Counted from the first letter of the stretch, positions 1 through 15,600 are shown. The stretch: 64,000 nt of DNA from Eunapius fragilis (GCA_963681505.1 OY811987.1:5781014-5845013); one strand, 5' to 3'. Made by a program: numbers and translations. Notes: a model not told the origin generated them from the letters alone.

Positions 1-340
1 CCATGGGCACCTGTCATAACATGCCCTCCATGGGCACCTGTCATAACATGCCCTCCATGGGCACCTGTCATAACATGCCACCTGTCATAACATGCCCTCC
101 ATGGCCACCTGTCATAACATGCCACCTGTCATAACATGCCACCTGTCCTAACATGCCCTCCATGGGCACCTGTCATAACATGCCACCTGTCCTAACATGC
201 CCTCCATGGGCACCTGTCATAACATGCCCTCCATGGGCACCTGTCATAACATGCCCTCCATGGGCACCTGTCATAACATGCCCTCCATGGGCACCTGTCA
301 TAACATGCCCTCCATGGGCACCTGTCATAACAAAAATGTT
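1..340. repeat. 27-bp minisatellite
   Basis: Tandem copies of a unit containing CCATGGGCACCTGTCATAAC, with some shortened copies. It lies in the intron before the first exon seen (552). The open frames across it are repeat artefacts. Bases 341-551 show only AT-rich intron sequence ending in an acceptor. Confidence 0.9.
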
Positions 341-551
341 GAACCATAAATTATACTCCATTCCCTGTAGTCCTAGTTAATATACTGTCCATTGCAGTGC
401 CCAGGCCTTTCACTGTAGTGTAGTTCATAGTTTGGTTAAAGTAAGTTATTGTAGTATTATGTAGTTATTAAGTAAGTTATTTGTTATTGTAGTATTATGT
501 AGTTATAAAGCTATTTTGATTTCAACATGTCACTAATGCTTTCACTTTCAG

Positions 552-1714
552 AATAACATTCCTGAGCTGAACAAAGTGTTCTTAGTCACATTGCTATCTG
601 TGAATCTTGTAAACACTTCTGATGTCATAGCACCGCCCATTCTTGGAGGACTCAACACTGTTGAGGTCACAATACTCCCTCACAACAACCCGCAAGGGAT
701 ACTGACCTTTGGAGAGGCAAAGTTAGGGTTTACATGAATGCATGGTCCATCCTCTCACCCTTTCTTCTCTCTGTTCCTCAGTTTGTACGTCAATGTCACC
801 CAACCCGTGCTAAAAGTGCCAGTGTTCAGAACGGCTGGCACATTTGGAACTATTTCAGTAATTTATTACATCATCTCTCAAAATGCTATAAATGGAACTG
901 ATTATGTCATAGCAAACTATCTTGATGTAAGTGACCTTTTATTATTATGCTACTCTTATTCAGGTTCACACTGTCACGATAGAACGGTTCCAGAACCATA
1001 GTTTAATGGAACCGTTCTGTCGCTTAGTGTGAACCGGGTGTCTGTTGGCAAATACACGTGCCATCAACAGCTGTTCTTCCCTTCAGTCTCTAGTCTTTGC
1101 ACCTGGCCAGTCTGTCAACTACATAGGGGTCTCAATCATCTCCAATACCATCCCATCGCTGGACAAGACCTTCTGTATCACCCTGTACCAGCCTCAGGGA
1201 GGAGCCATTTTGGGGAACGACACCACAAGTAAGTGCAAGACCCCAAGCTTCATATTGGGTTACCTTTCCAATGCACCCCCTCCTCCCCTTTCCTTTCCAA
1301 TGCACCCATCTCTTCCCCCTCCCTGCTATGTAATAGCTTGTGTCACCCTTCTGGCTCATGATGATCCCTATGGGGTATTCAGCATTAGCAGCAACACAAT
1401 CGATCTGGTCGTTGATGCAGCCAGTCTGGTTCCAAACGCTAACAGTAAGTTTGCAGCAAAAATAAAGATGCGTGTGCAGATTTTATTTGACGCACACCAA
1501 TGCTGTGAACACCAACAGTTGCCACTGTTGTGGTGGTGAGGGGAGGAGGATCGTTGGGTGCAGTCACCGTGCAGTTCCAGATCCAGCCCTCGCCAAACAC
1601 AGGTACCCTAGGTGTTATGAATACAGTTATGAATTGCAGACGTTTATTAATGAAAGATATACATTTTTACCTTGTATGTATGTGTATGTATGTGTGTGTA
1701 TATGTGTGTATATG

Positions 1715-1748
<34 letters not shown>

Positions 1749-4700
1749 TGTATGTATGCATGTATGCATGTGTGTGGTATGTGTACTAGAAACTCTGTTG
1801 TGTGTGCTTGTGACATCATTCTATTTAAGGGTCACCTCCATTCTTTGCAGACTTGTCCCCTCTTGTGGGAGCTGTCCAGTTTAGGCAAGGGGACCGGGCA
1901 GTTTCCTTCCAGCTGGCAGCCAGCATGAGCAACATACCCTCCCTGAACAAGACCTACAACGTTACCCTCCTGCCTCCATTGCTGGGCCGGCTTGACCACA
2001 ACAATACCATGGCAACTGTGACTATTTTGGCCCACAGCCACCCCTATGGGTTAATGGAAGTATTTGCTGGAACCAAGTACGTTTTTTCCATGACCTTCTG
2101 TGACCAAGGGTAAACATGTCTGTGTTCTCTCTCTCTCCCCCTCTCTCCTCTCCTCAGTGGCAGCAGCTATGTCATTGAGGAAACAGCTGGTGCAGTGAAC
2201 TTCACTGTAGTGAGGTCCTATGGGCTGTTCGGCAATGTAACGGTCACGTTGAGCACAGTGGATGGATCAGCAGTGGCCAATGTCGACTACGTGCCTCTGT
2301 AAGGATGCAACATGGTTGCCCCTCCCACTCCATGCTTCACTCCTTGCCCCTCCCACTCCATGCTTCACCCTTTGCCCCTCCCACTCCATGCTTCACTCCT
2401 TGCCCCTCCCACTCCATGCTTCACCCCTTGCCCCTCCCACTCCATGCTTCACTCCTTGCCCCTCCCACTCCATGCTTCACTCTTCTTTCTCTCTAGGTAT
2501 GTTACCCTAACTTTTGCTCAGGGTGAAAACACCAAGGAAGTTTCCGTGGCAATTATTAACAACAAAGTGCCAAGAACAGATGTGGTCTTTTATCTTGTAA
2601 TTTTGAACACCACAGGAGGTGCTGACATAGGAGACCAAAGCCTGGTCAACATTACCGTCCTTTCCCATGACAACGCTTACGGACTGATAGGGTTTGCAAA
2701 TGTAAGTTATACTGAACGTGTAACTACAGAGAACTTCAGACTGTCACATTCATGACTACACACCTCTCCTCAATGTCCCTGATGTAGGCTTCCCTCTCAG
2801 TGGTTGCACAAGCACTGGACCTACCAAATCCAGTTCAGCTTGTGGTTGTGCGAGAGGCTGGGGTATTTGGTGAGGTGCGCATTATTTGGAACATATCTAA
2901 CAACCATTACAATGGGATCATGAATATTGCACCTTCATCTGGGGAGGTGAGTAAGGGGAAGAGGGATACACAACTCTTCCAGAAGTTAAGTGTTTGTGTG
3001 TTTTGTGGACATACATGCACTTGGCAACGCACCACACAACAGGTGGTATTTCTCAATGGTTCCTCCATGGCAACCATCACCCTCTATATCCAACCTGATC
3101 GCACCCCCGAGCTCAGTGCAACATTCCCAGTCACCCTCCGGTCCATCACTCAGAATGGGCTGCCCCCTGGTGGGGACCCTGTGAGGGGGGCACACCTCCT
3201 GCCTGGACGCAGTGTAGTATACGTCACCATACCTCCCCATAATGACCCCTATGGGGTAATTGTGTGGAGCCCTTCAGCTGTCAATGTCAGTCAGTCTGAT
3301 GTGGCCCAGTCTGTTGCAGTGCTCAGCATTGTAAGACTAGCCGGTACCATTGGAACTGTCCAGATTCAGTACAGGTATGTACTGATTGCCCTATAAACAT
3401 GTCTCCCTCCCTCTCCACCTCCCTCCCACTCTCCCACTCTCCCTCCCACTCTCCCACTCTCCCTCCCTCCCTCCTACTCTCCCTCCCCCTTCTCCCCTAC
3501 TCTCCCTCCCCTTCCCCACTCTCCCTCCCCTCCTCCCCTACTCTCCCTCCCCCTCCTCCCCACTCTCCCTCCCCCTCCTCCCCCACTCTCCCTCCCCCTC
3601 CTCCCCACTCTCCCTCCCCTCCTCCCCCACTCTCCCTCCCCTCCTCTCCCCCTCCCCCTCCTCCCCCACTCTCCCTCCCCCTCCTCCCCCTCCTCCCCCA
3701 CTCCCCCTCCTCCCCCACTCTCCCTCCCCCTCCTCCCCCACTCTCCTCTCCCTCCCCCTCCTCCCCCACTCTCCTCTCCCTCCCCCTCCTCTCCCTCCCC
3801 CTCCTCCCCTCCCCCTCCTCCCCCACTCTCCCTCCCCCTTCTCCCTCCCCCTCCTCCCCTCCTCTCCCTCCCCCTCCTCCCCCACTCTCCCTCCCCCTCC
3901 TCCCCCACTCTCCCTCCCCCTCCTCCCCCACTCTCCTCTCCCTCCCCCTCCTCTCCCTCCCCCTCCTCCCCTCCCCCTCCTCTCCCTCCCCCTCCTCCCC
4001 TCCCCCTCCTCCCCCACTCTCCCTCCCCCTTCTCCCTCCCCCTCCTCTCCCTCCCCCTCCTCCCCTCCTCTCCCTCCCCCTCCTCCCCTCCTCTCCCTCC
4101 CCCTCCTCCCCTCCTCTCCCTCCCCCTCCTCCCCTCCTCTCCCTCCCCCTCCTCCCCTCCTCTCCCTCCCCCTCCTCCCCTCCTCTCCCTCCCCCTCCTC
4201 CCCCACTCTCCCTCCCCCTCCTCCCCCACTCTCCTCTCCCTCCCTCCCCCTCCTCTCCCTCCCCATCCTCACCCTCACCCTCCACACAGCACTGTGGATG
4301 CTGAAGTACAGAGTGCCCAGTCAGGCGTGGACTATGTTCCTGTCACTTCAGGCATGGCTACCCTGCTTGATGGGGAAACTACTAGCAATGTGTCAATTAC
4401 AATACTTCCTGTGAGTCAGTGAAAACATGCCAGTGAAGAGGGTGGGAAGGGGAGGAGGTGCTTATCAAGAGGGAGCACACATCTTACATGCACGATGGCA
4501 TCATTGGTTAGAGAGAGGAATGGTAGTGAAGTAGGACTTCCCTTTTCTGCAGTGATTTACGTAATTGAATGTTCTTTGTTTTCTGCAGCAAGATGTGTTG
4601 AAGCCAGTGAGGTGCTTCCTCGTCAACATCACCAGTGTGGTCCTGGTGGAGCAGGCGGAACAGGGAGCATACCCACACACCCTCACCAGCCAAACTGCTG

Positions 4701-6637
4701 TTACTGTGTGCGTACGTCAAGATGTTGTCAACCGCGGTCTGCTGAACATCAATGCTGTACTGGTAAGAATCTAGGAAAAGAGAGAGAGTGTGTGTGTGTG
4801 TGTGTGTTGAGCCTTATGGCACATGTGCTCTAATGTGAACTACTTGGCTTGCCCTCTGTTTGGCCATGCCACTCCCCTTTCCTCCTCGTCTCTATTGTTT
4901 GGTCTGAAACATGTTCACCTTTCCCCCACAGAACTACCAGGGAACCATAGGTGTGACAGAGGAGGTCGGATCACTCTTCATCCCAGTCAACAGAACATTT
5001 GGGACTGTTGGAACAGTTGGGGTAGCCTACACTGTGACAGGGGAGACTGCTGTATCAGGTGTAGACTACACATCAAACACCACAAGCATACTGTTTTCCC
5101 CTGGTCAAGGAGTACGGTATATCAAAATTGACATCCTAGTTGACTCTAATCCTCATCCAGACAAGGTTTGGTCACCTCCTCCATCCCCTCACTGCTCTCA
5201 CCACAACTCTCACCTCCTCCATCCCTCACCACTCTCACCTCCATCTCCTCACCACTCACCTCCTCCTTCCCTCACCACTCTCACCTCCATTTCCTTCTCC
5301 CACCTTCTACCTGGGACGTACTGCAGACATTCATTGTAACCTTGACAACACCCAGTGGAGGTTGTGCATTAGGAAGCTGGCAGTCTGTGAGGGTGACAAT
5401 CCTGAAGAATGCTGACTACAATGGAGTGTTTTCATATGCCTCTGACAGTCTTCTGGTGGGTTATATTGGGAAGGGAGGGGAGAACTGGGAAGGAGGAAGA
5501 GGAAGGAAGAGAGCGGAAGGAGGGGGAAGGGGAGAGGGAGGGAGGGAGGGGAGAGGGAAGAAGAGAGAGGGGAGGGGAAAGGGAAGGAGGGGAGGGGAAA
5601 GGGATGAGACATTCAAACACTCATTGTGCATCTCTCCTGTGTTAGTTCCTAGTGCCTGTGAGCGAGACCCCTACTGACCCGCTGGGTGTGGCCACACTTA
5701 GAGTCTTGCGTACAAGGAGCTTCTTTGGAACTGTCACAGTGTATTGGGAGGTGGAGCCTGCAGGTCGCACAGCCCTGAATCCAACCAATGGGACGATTGT
5801 ATTTCCTGAGGTATGTCCGTTGGAATATGTACTGAAACAAACATGACACTCCACCTCCCTCTCAACACTCCACCTCCCTCCCAACACTCCACCTCCCTCC
5901 CAACACTCCACCTCCCTCCCAACACTCCACCTCCCTCCCAACACTCCACCTCCCTCCCAACACTCCACCTCCCTCCCAACACTCCACCTCCCTCCCAACA
6001 CTCCACCTCCCTCCCAACACTCCACCTCCCTCCCAACACTCCATCTCCCTCCCAACACTCCACCTCCCTCCCAACACTCCACCTCCCTCCCAACACTCCA
6101 CCTCCCTCCCAACACTCCACCTCCCTCTCAACACTCCATCTCCCTCCCAACACTCCACCTCCCTCTCAACACTCCACCTCCCTCTCAACACTCCACCTCC
6201 CTCCCAACGCTCCACCTCCCTCCCAACACTCCACCTCCCTCCCAACACTCCACCTCCCTCTCAACACTCCACCTCCCTCCCAACACACCACCTCCCTCCC
6301 AACACTCCACCTCCCTCCCAACACTCCACCTCCCTCCCAACACTCCACCTCCCTCCCAACACTCCACCTCCCTCCCAACATTCTTCCTCGGTAGAATGTG
6401 ACGCAGCAAACGTTCCAAGTTAGGACAGTCAACACTGGTGTACCCCAGCCAATGGCGGCGTTCTTGGTCAGCCTGGTGTCAGTGGCGGGTGCAGAGGGGA
6501 GGATTGCTGACCCCAGACGTGCAACTGTTGCCATCAAAGCCACAACCACTGTTACCCCGGTGATAGGGTTCAGCAGCTACCCAACGGGAATCACCATCAC
6601 AGAAGGAAACCTCCTTACATTCAAGTAAGGCGTGTTT

Positions 6638-6693
<56 letters not shown>

Positions 6694-9600
6694 ACACACA
6701 CACATACACACACACACACACACACACATACACACACACACATACACACAGGGTCAGAAATAGCCTACTCAAACCTTCCCACCTCACCTCCTCCCCTTCC
6801 CACTTCATCCTCTTCCCCTTTCCACCTCACCCTCTTCCCTTTCCACCTCACCCTCCCAATGGTTAGACTGGTTCAGTCAGTCCCCACACAAGGCACCACT
6901 TCTTCTGCATCGTGGGCAATCACTCCTGCAGACTCAAGTCTGTTTGTGACTGTGGCCGACACAGTCCTATTCACCACTGGCCTGCAATCAGTGGTGGTAT
7001 CAGTGCAGGTGAGTATTTTAAGCAACCTGCCACAGCACAGTGACCTGATTGTATCCCCTCCTCCTCCTCCTCCTCCCTTCCCCTCCTCCTCCCTTCCCCT
7101 CCTCCTCCCTTCCCCTCCTCCTCCTTCCCCTCCTCCTCCTTCCCTTCCTCCTCCCTTCCCCTCCTCCTTCCCTTCCTCCTCCCTTCCCCTCCTCCTCCTT
7201 CCCTTCCCCTCCTCCTTCCCTACCTCCTCCCTTCCCCTCCTCCTCCTTCCCTTCCCCTCCTCCTTCCCTTCCTCCTCCCTTCCCCTCCTCCTCCCTTCTC
7301 TCCTTCCAACTCTACCCACCTCACCTTCCACCCCTCCTCCCATCCTCTTCCCCAGACCCTCTCCAACACCATACCTGCTGTACCAAGGGCATACACCATC
7401 ACGTTGGTCTCGACGACCCAGGCCTCACTCAACACCAGTGCTGCTTCCATCAGTGTCTATGTCAGGGCCGCCAACAACCCTCACGGCGTGGTCCAGTTTG
7501 CACAGGGGACGCTGCAGGCAGCCAAGACAGCCTCAGTTGTGGCTGTACCCCTGCAGAGGGGTGGAGGTGTGGCTGGTTCCCTGGTGGTCACCTTCTCTGT
7601 GCTGTCCTACCCAACAGCTGGCTATACTGCACAGACCCCTAATGACTTTGTCATATCATCACAATGTATGTCTTCCCTTCATTGGGGGCAGGGAGGGGTG
7701 CGGTTAGAGGGGTAATGGATTAGGATGTGGGCGTGATTAAAGGATAATGAGTTGTGATATGGGCAGGGGGTAATGGGATTGGTTGGATAGCTTAATCTGT
7801 TGGTTTATGTCCTTTTTCTATGCAGCCATCACCATTCCAGACGGCAGTACTTTAGGATCCATTCCAGTTCAGATAATCAACGACATGGCTGCAACTCCAA
7901 GCAAGACATTTGCCATCACTCTCACCTCCGTGCTCCTCCAAGGGGGGCTGGGGGCCAACCTCACCTTTGTCTTTCCGGGGGACCCAGCGACCCTGGACCA
8001 ACCCCCCATCCTCGGAGCTAGCACACAGTTGCTCTTCACCATACAGCAGAGCGGGGATCCCTACGGCACAGTGAACTTCAGGGGCGGTGCAGTCAGGGTT
8101 AAAGTGGGCAACACAGTACAGCTGAATGTCACCAGGACAGGCACCTATGGAACCATTGTGGCACAGTTTGTGCTTGTGAACGGTCTAGCCAGCAGCCAGG
8201 ACTACACCCTGCTAGGAGGAGGGGGTGCCCAGGTCATTTTTAACCCAGGACAGACTTTGGCGAGCATTTTTCTGTACATTAACTCCAACAGTGCAGTAAC
8301 GAGTGCGGTAGACTTCTCTGTTGTCCTGACGACTGTCAGTGGAGGGGGGAGCCTCGGAAATTCCACCGCGGCGACTGTAATCATTGCAGCCAGCAGCCCC
8401 CCCAATGGTGTTGTGGGGTTCACACAGAGCACTGTCCTGGTCAACAAGCCAAGCATATCACAAGGACCCAATACCACTACTCTCACCGTGAACCGTCTTG
8501 GTGGCACCAGCGGGGTGACTAATGTAGGCCACAGAAACACGTGGGTTTATAAATTTATCCTCCCTTTTGCCGGCTCTAGATTCAGTGGCAGGTGACAGGT
8601 CCCACACCAGGGTCTGAGGCCTTGGATATCTCAGCCTCCACACTGCAAGGAACACTAACTCTGCAAGATGGACAGAGGTGACTAAGCTGCCATTTAACTC
8701 CTCCCCATGTCCCTCCTCCTATTGGTCCTCTGTTTGCACCAATGTCATACTTTGATCTCTCACCCCTCTCTCTTCGCTTTCCTCTCCTCTCTTCTCTCTC
8801 TCCTCTCTCCTCCCTTCACTCTTCATCATACCGCCACCACACCTCTCTGCAGTTCTGGCATCATTCAAATTATAATCCTTCCAACGTCGGTTCCACAAGT
8901 TCAGAAAACGTTCACTATCTCTCTTACCTCTGCCTCCAATAACGTAGCCATCAACACCTCCACTGGCACTCTGAGCCTCGTCCTATCACAATACGGCAAT
9001 CCATACGGAGAGATCTCGTTCATTGGGAACGACCTAACGCTACACACAGTCTATGAGCTGGACACCATGGTCAACACCCTTGTTCTCACCCTGGTGCGCA
9101 CAGGGCTTGTCACAGACGCAGCTACCGTGACCTTTGTTGTCACGGGAAACGCCGTCTCCCTAAGCGTCTCACCCACCAGTGGTAGTGTCACTTTCTTGCC
9201 CGGGTCAGCCCAGGTCCTGCTGTCTCTCAGTGTGCTCCCCGATGGCACAGCTGAGCTGGATACAACGTACACAGTAACACTCACTTCCGCAACAGGGCTG
9301 GCGACCATCAATGCCCTCGGAAGTGTTACCAAGCTCATTATACCGTAAGCTATTGTCCCTAGGGGTGTTGTGTGCAAATCATGGATCCTGTAACCACAAG
9401 AGCTTTTATTTACCTCATAAACGTGACCAGTTAAGCTTACTTTATTAACCTTAATAATGCAAGCTTATAGAAGGATGAATGCATTATGCAATGGTCACAT
9501 CAGTGGGGGGGAGGAGGGAAACCATCAGAAGGGGGGGGGGGGAAGCCATTGTTACACTTGTTGCATTCCGGATGAACCTATCTATTTTCCTCCTCCCCAG

Positions 9601-12600
9601 GGCAAACAATTACCCCTATGGTCAGTTTGGCATGCTCAATCCGCAGCTGTCAGGTGATATGACCTTGAGATTCCTGAGTGTCACCTTGTTCAGGCAGAAG
9701 GGGACGTTTGGAGCTGTGCAGGTTCAGGTATCAGTGGTGTACGATCCCCGACCCACTGCTGCCTTTGTGAGCCAGACCTCCGCTGTTACCTTTGGTGCCA
9801 ATGCCACCAGCACAATCCTGTCCCTACCTGTTACCATGGGAGCGTTCTTAGCTCCCTCCACCTACTTCACCCTGACCATTACCAACGTTACCATTGTCAC
9901 TCCAGGTAATGCTCACATCTGACTAATAATTCACCCAATTGATGTTAAATTAACTCTGATGTTAAATTAACTCCACATTGTTGGGATATCAGACCTCCAG
10001 TAGTGTGATTTGTACAAGTATTACATACATGTTTAAATCACTCACCCTCCTCCCCATTCCAACCACTCATCCTCCTCCCCACTCCAACCACTCACCCTCC
10101 TCTCCATTCCAACCACTCATTCTCCTCCCCATTCCAACCACTCACCCGCTTCCCCACTCCAACCACTCACCCTCCTCCCCATTCCAACCACTCACCCTGC
10201 TCCCCATTCCAACCACTCATCCTCTCCATTCCAACCACTTACCCTCTTCCCATTCCAACCACTCCCCTCCTCCCCATTCCAACCACTCACCCGCTTCCCC
10301 ACTCCAACCACCACAGTTGCTGGCGATGGAGGTATCCGCCCGTCCATCCTGCAGGCGAACAGTTCTGCAAAAGCTTTTGTCTCTCCCAGTGTCTCAAATC
10401 CATTGATAGGGTTTGACCAGGGGTCTCTGGAGGCCCGCGTGGATGATAGTGAGTATGCCACATGTGACTAATTAGCAGTGGTCACATGATCATGCATTGA
10501 CACAATATAGTGACATCACTTTAAAAAAAATTTTTTTTAGGTCTTTCAGTGAACAATGTCTGGATGAATGTCAGCCGACAGGGGCTGCTGGGTGTGGTCA
10601 CTGTGACATGGACCTCTGTGGGTAGTGGTACCATCACACCATCATCGGGGACATTCCAAATGGAGCCCGGTGATTCCATGGCTACCTTCTCTCTCACTGT
10701 GGGTTACGCCCCTCCCTCCCACCTTTCCTCTTGTACTGCCCCTCACTTCCTCTTCCCAGGCCAAATCAACCAATCCCTATGGACCCGCGGAACTGTTTGC
10801 AGTCCAGCTGTCTGCAGTGACCCAGTCTAACCTTCAGTTCCCTGCTGGTGTGGACCCAACCAGAGGACAATCCATTATTGAACCAAGGGGTGTGGTCCAG
10901 ATCCTCCCACAGAACTATACAGCAATTGAAGGACAGCTGGTATGAGTTTGATCAAACACTTTCCTCCTCCCTGTTACATCTCCTTTGTAATTATCTCTCT
11001 TGCCTTTTAGGCATCTGTCGTTGTTTGGCGTCGCTATGGTAACAGCCGCGACATTGCTGTCACGGGTGTGGGTGTGGCACCAGATGCAGGCGTTGTGCTT
11101 CAGGATGAGGTTGCTGCTATTCTGGGTGTGGACTTTGTTGCCACACCCCTTTCTGTGACTCTTCCGGCTGGTTCGACCTTGGGCATCATACAAGTCCCCC
11201 TTCCCAACAACACATTGGTACAGAGACTCAGGGTGTTCCAAGTGGCACTCATCAGTGTGGCAGGATCCCAAGGTGAAGCATCACCCTTCACACTCCACCC
11301 TCTCTCCTTACACGCACCCTCATCACCTTCACACTCCACCCTCTCTCCTTGCACACCCTCATCACATTTCATACTCAACCCTAATCACCCTTTACACTCC
11401 ACCCTCTCTCCTTACACACACCCTCATCACCTTCACACTCCACCCTCTCTCCTTACACACACCCTCATCACCTTCACACTCCATCCTCTCTCCTTACACA
11501 CCCTCATCACCTTCACACTCCACCCTCTCTCCTTACACACACCCTCATCACCTTCACACTCCACCCTCTCTCCTTACACACACCACCCTCTCTCCTTACA
11601 CACACCCTAATCACCCTTCACACTCCACCCTCTTTCCTTACACACCCTCCCCCCCTTCACAGGATCATCATCATCGTCCCCTCGGCTCTTGTCCCAAGGC
11701 CCAAATGGGACCATCACCATCATTGATGCTCAGGGAGGGTCTGGGATATTTGGGTTTGCAGTCCCTGCAGTCTCTGTTCAGGTCCTTGGGTCGCCCATTG
11801 TCCCAGTGACTGTGTATCGTACTGGTGGCTCATACGGAAGGGTCAGCGTGATTGTTGAAACTTACAGTGGCACACCAGCAGGTGTGTGTGAGGAGTGCTG
11901 GGGTTGGGAGGGTGTGATGAGTGCTGGGAAATAAGAGGGTGTGATGAGTACTGTGGTACGCTCCTTGCCATGCTCGTCTTTGGTGTAGGGAGTGTCATTG
12001 TGATGCTCCTCCCACTTCCTCCTCCTCCCCAAAGGTGTGGGTGCCAAGGCAGTAAGTGGACAGGACTACGTAGCTGTCAACGTCACCCTGGTGTTTGATG
12101 AAGGGGTGACCCAGCTACCACTGCCATCCGCGGGTGTCCAGATCATTGACAACAACCTTCCCTCAGTGACAGAGTACTTCACGATATCTCTGAGGAACCC
12201 CACAGGGGGCTTTGCACTGCTTGCTCCTAACTTGGTTAGTTATTAACACCCACCACGTACACCATCACACCTTGTCACAAGCACCTGAGTACCTTGTGTT
12301 TGTGCCACCGGGTTTAATACCATTCAACGTTGTGTACATCCTTTCAGGCCAACTTGGTGGTTGCCATAGAAGCACATGACTACCCCGGTGGTACTGTCAC
12401 CTTCACCACCACATCCATCACACTCATTGACAGTGCTGCGTTATCTGGTACTGTCTCTGTTGGCCGCGACAATGCCCTTGTTGGTGCCAATGTAACCTGG
12501 GCAGCGAGCTACCCTCCTCTGGGTAGCAACAATGGACAGTCTCTCTCCGCATTGCTGGTTGCAGCAACGGGAACACTGACTTTCCAAGTTGGCCAAACAT

Positions 12601-15600
12601 CAGCACAGTTCATTTTGACTCTTAATACAAACCAGGTATGCAATTTAAACTATAATATGAGTGTGACATGTATTCATCCTTCTCGACTTCCTTTCCATCT
12701 TCTCTCCTTTCCTCCCCTTCCTCCTTCCAATTCTGCATCCATTTTTCTATTTATCCTTCTACTCTATTTCAAATATATTTACATTCTCTTTCCCTCTCAC
12801 CTCTCCCCACCTCCTCCTCTCACCTCTCCCACCACCTCCTCTCACCTCTCCCACCTCCTCTCCCCACCTCCTCCTCTCACCTCTCCCACCTCCTCTCACC
12901 ACCTCCTCTCACCTCTCCCACCTCCTCCTCTCACCTCTCCCACCTCTCCCAAATATATTTACATTCTCTTTCCCTCTCACCTCTCCCCACCTCCTCCTCT
13001 CACCTCTCCCACCACCTCCTCTCACCTCTCCCACCACCTCCTCTCACCTCTCCCACCACCTCCTCTCACCTCTCCCACCTCCTCTCCCCACCTCCTCCTC
13101 TCACCTCTCCCACCTCCTCTCACCACCTCCTCTCACCTCTCCCACCACCTCCTCTCACCTCTCCCACCTCCTCCTCTCACCTCTCCCCACCTCCTCCTCT
13201 CACCTCTCCCCACCTCCTCCTCTCACCTCTCCCCACCTCCTCCTCTCACCTCTCCCCACCTCCTCCTCTCACCTCTCCCCACCTCCTCCTCTCACCTCTC
13301 CCCACCTCCTCCTCTCACCTCTCCCCACCTCCTCCTCTCACCTCTCCCCACCTCCTCCTCTCACCTCTCCCCACCTCCTCCTCTCACCTCTCCCCACCTC
13401 CTCCTCTCACCTCTCCCCACCTCCTCCTCTCACCTCTCCCCACCTCCTCCTCTCACCTCTCCCCACCTCCTCCTCTCACCTCTCCCCACCTCCTCCTCTC
13501 ACCTCTCCCCACCTCCTCCTCTCACCTCTCCCCACCTCCTCCTCTCACCTCTCCCCACCTCCTCCTCTCACCTCTCCCCACCTCCTCCTCTCACCTCTCC
13601 CCACCTCCTCCTCTCACCTCTCCCCACCTCCTCCTCTCACCTCTCCCCACCTCCTCCTCTCACCTCTCCCCACCTCCTCCTCTCACCTCTCCCCACCTCC
13701 TCCTCTCACCTCTCCCCACCTCCTCCTCTCACCTCTCCCCACCTCCTCCTCTCACCTCTCCCCACCTCCTCCTCTCACCTCTCCCCACCTCCTCCTCTCA
13801 CCTCTCCCCACCTCCTCCTCTCACCTCTCCCCACCTCCTCCTCTCACCTCTCCCCACCTCCTCCTCTCACCTCTCCCCACCTCCTCCTCTCACCTCTCCC
13901 CACCTCCTCCTCTCACCTCTCCCACCTCCTCCTCTCACCTCTCCCACCACCTCCTCTCACCTCTCCCACCTCCTCCTCTCACCTCTCCCCACCTCCTCCT
14001 CTCACCTCTCCCCACCTCCTCCTCTCACCTCTCCCCACCTCCTCCTCTCACCTCTCCCCACCTCCTCCTCTCACCTCTCCCCACCTCCTCCTCTCACCTC
14101 TCCCCACCTCCTCCTCTCACCTCTCCCCACCTCCTCCTCTCACCTCTCCCCACCTCCTCCTCTCACCTCTCCCCACCTCCTCCTCTCACCTCTCCCCACC
14201 TCCTCCTCTCACCTCTCCCCACCTCCTCCTCTCACCTCTCCCCACCTCCTCCTCTCACCTCTCCCCACCTCCTCCTCTCACCTCTCCCCACCTCCTCCTC
14301 TCACCTCTCCCCACCTCCTCCTCTCACCTCTCCCCACCTCCGCCTCTCACCTCTCCCCACCTCCTCCTCTCACCTCTCCCCACCTCCTCCTCTCACCTCT
14401 CCCCACCTCCTCCTCTCACCTCTCCCCACCTCCTCCTCTCACCTCTCCCCACCTCCTCCTCTCACCTCTCCCCACCTCCTCCTCTCACCTCTCCCCACCT
14501 CCTCCTCTCACCTCTCCCCACCTCCTCCTCTCACCTCTCCCCACCTCCTCTCACCTAACCCTGTGTTCACAGGTACCACAGGCTGGTGTCCAATTTTTGG
14601 TTAAACTGTCCGCATCAGACCCCTTGGTGGCTGTGGGGAGTGCTGTCCTTACGGTCAATGCACAGAACAGCAGGACTTCAGTGTTCCAGTTTGCTCCCCT
14701 GAGCAGGTGAGAGGGAAGGGCTGAGCGAGGGTGCCAGTGTTTGTGTCAGTGGGGGAGAAAGGATAGTGTTGGTGCCAGAGGGGAGGATAGTGTTGGTGCC
14801 AGAGGGGAGGATAGTGTTGGTGCCAGAGGGGAGGATAGTGTTGGTGCCAGAGGGGAGGATAGTGTTGGTGCCAGAGGGGAGGATAGTGTTGGTGCCAGAG
14901 GGGAGGATAGTGTTGGTGCCAGAGGGGAGGATAGTGTTGGTGCCAGAGGGGAGGATAGTGTTGGTGCCAGAGGGGAGGATAGTGTTGGTGCCAGAGGGGA
15001 GGATAGTGTTGGTGCCAGAGGGGAGGATAGTGTTGGTGCCAGAGGGGAGGATAGTGTTGGTGCCAGAGGGGAGGATAGTGTTGGTGCCAGAGGGGAGGAT
15101 AATGTTGGTGCCAGAGGGGAGGATAGTGTTGGTGCCAGAGGGGAGGATAGTGTTGGTGCCAGAGGGGAGGATAATGTTGGTGCCAGAGGGGAGGATAGTG
15201 TTGGTGCCAGAGGGGAGGATAGTGTTGGTCCCAGAAGGGAGGATAGTGTTGGTCCCAGAGGGGAAGAGGGCACTGGTGCCAGAGGGAAGGGTAGTGTTGG
15301 ATGATGCTTCTTGTTTTTCCTTGCAGGAATCTTGTCGCCACCAAGCCAGGCGTCTACACACTCACCATACAGCGTGTGGACGGACTGATGCTTACCTCAA
15401 ACGTTACGTACTCTCTGGTCACAGGGGTCACTACCGTATTGGCGGGGAAGGTATCTCTTCCAACTGCCCTGCCCACAAGGCAGTACACAGCCTTCCTCCC
15501 CAAGACGTTGACCTTCAGTAGTACAGTAAGCCACTGGGAACCAGAGGAGTGGAGCATGTTGGGGTGAAAAGGATGGGTGATGAGGGGAGGGTGTCAGGTG

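Noticed and set aside
3386-4414. Long open frames of 250-340 codons on both strands
   Set aside because: They translate a CT-rich satellite inside an intron; composition is only Ser/Pro/Leu or Gly/Glu/Arg.
12330-14710. Open frames of 680-742 codons rich in Ser, Pro, Leu and His
   Set aside because: They arise from the 23-bp stop-free minisatellite; only the ends (12348-12635 and 14573-14706) are real exons.
14655-15361. Several repetitive open frames on both strands
   Set aside because: A 24-bp unit without stops keeps all frames open; flanking exons of ADGRV1 explain the coding part.
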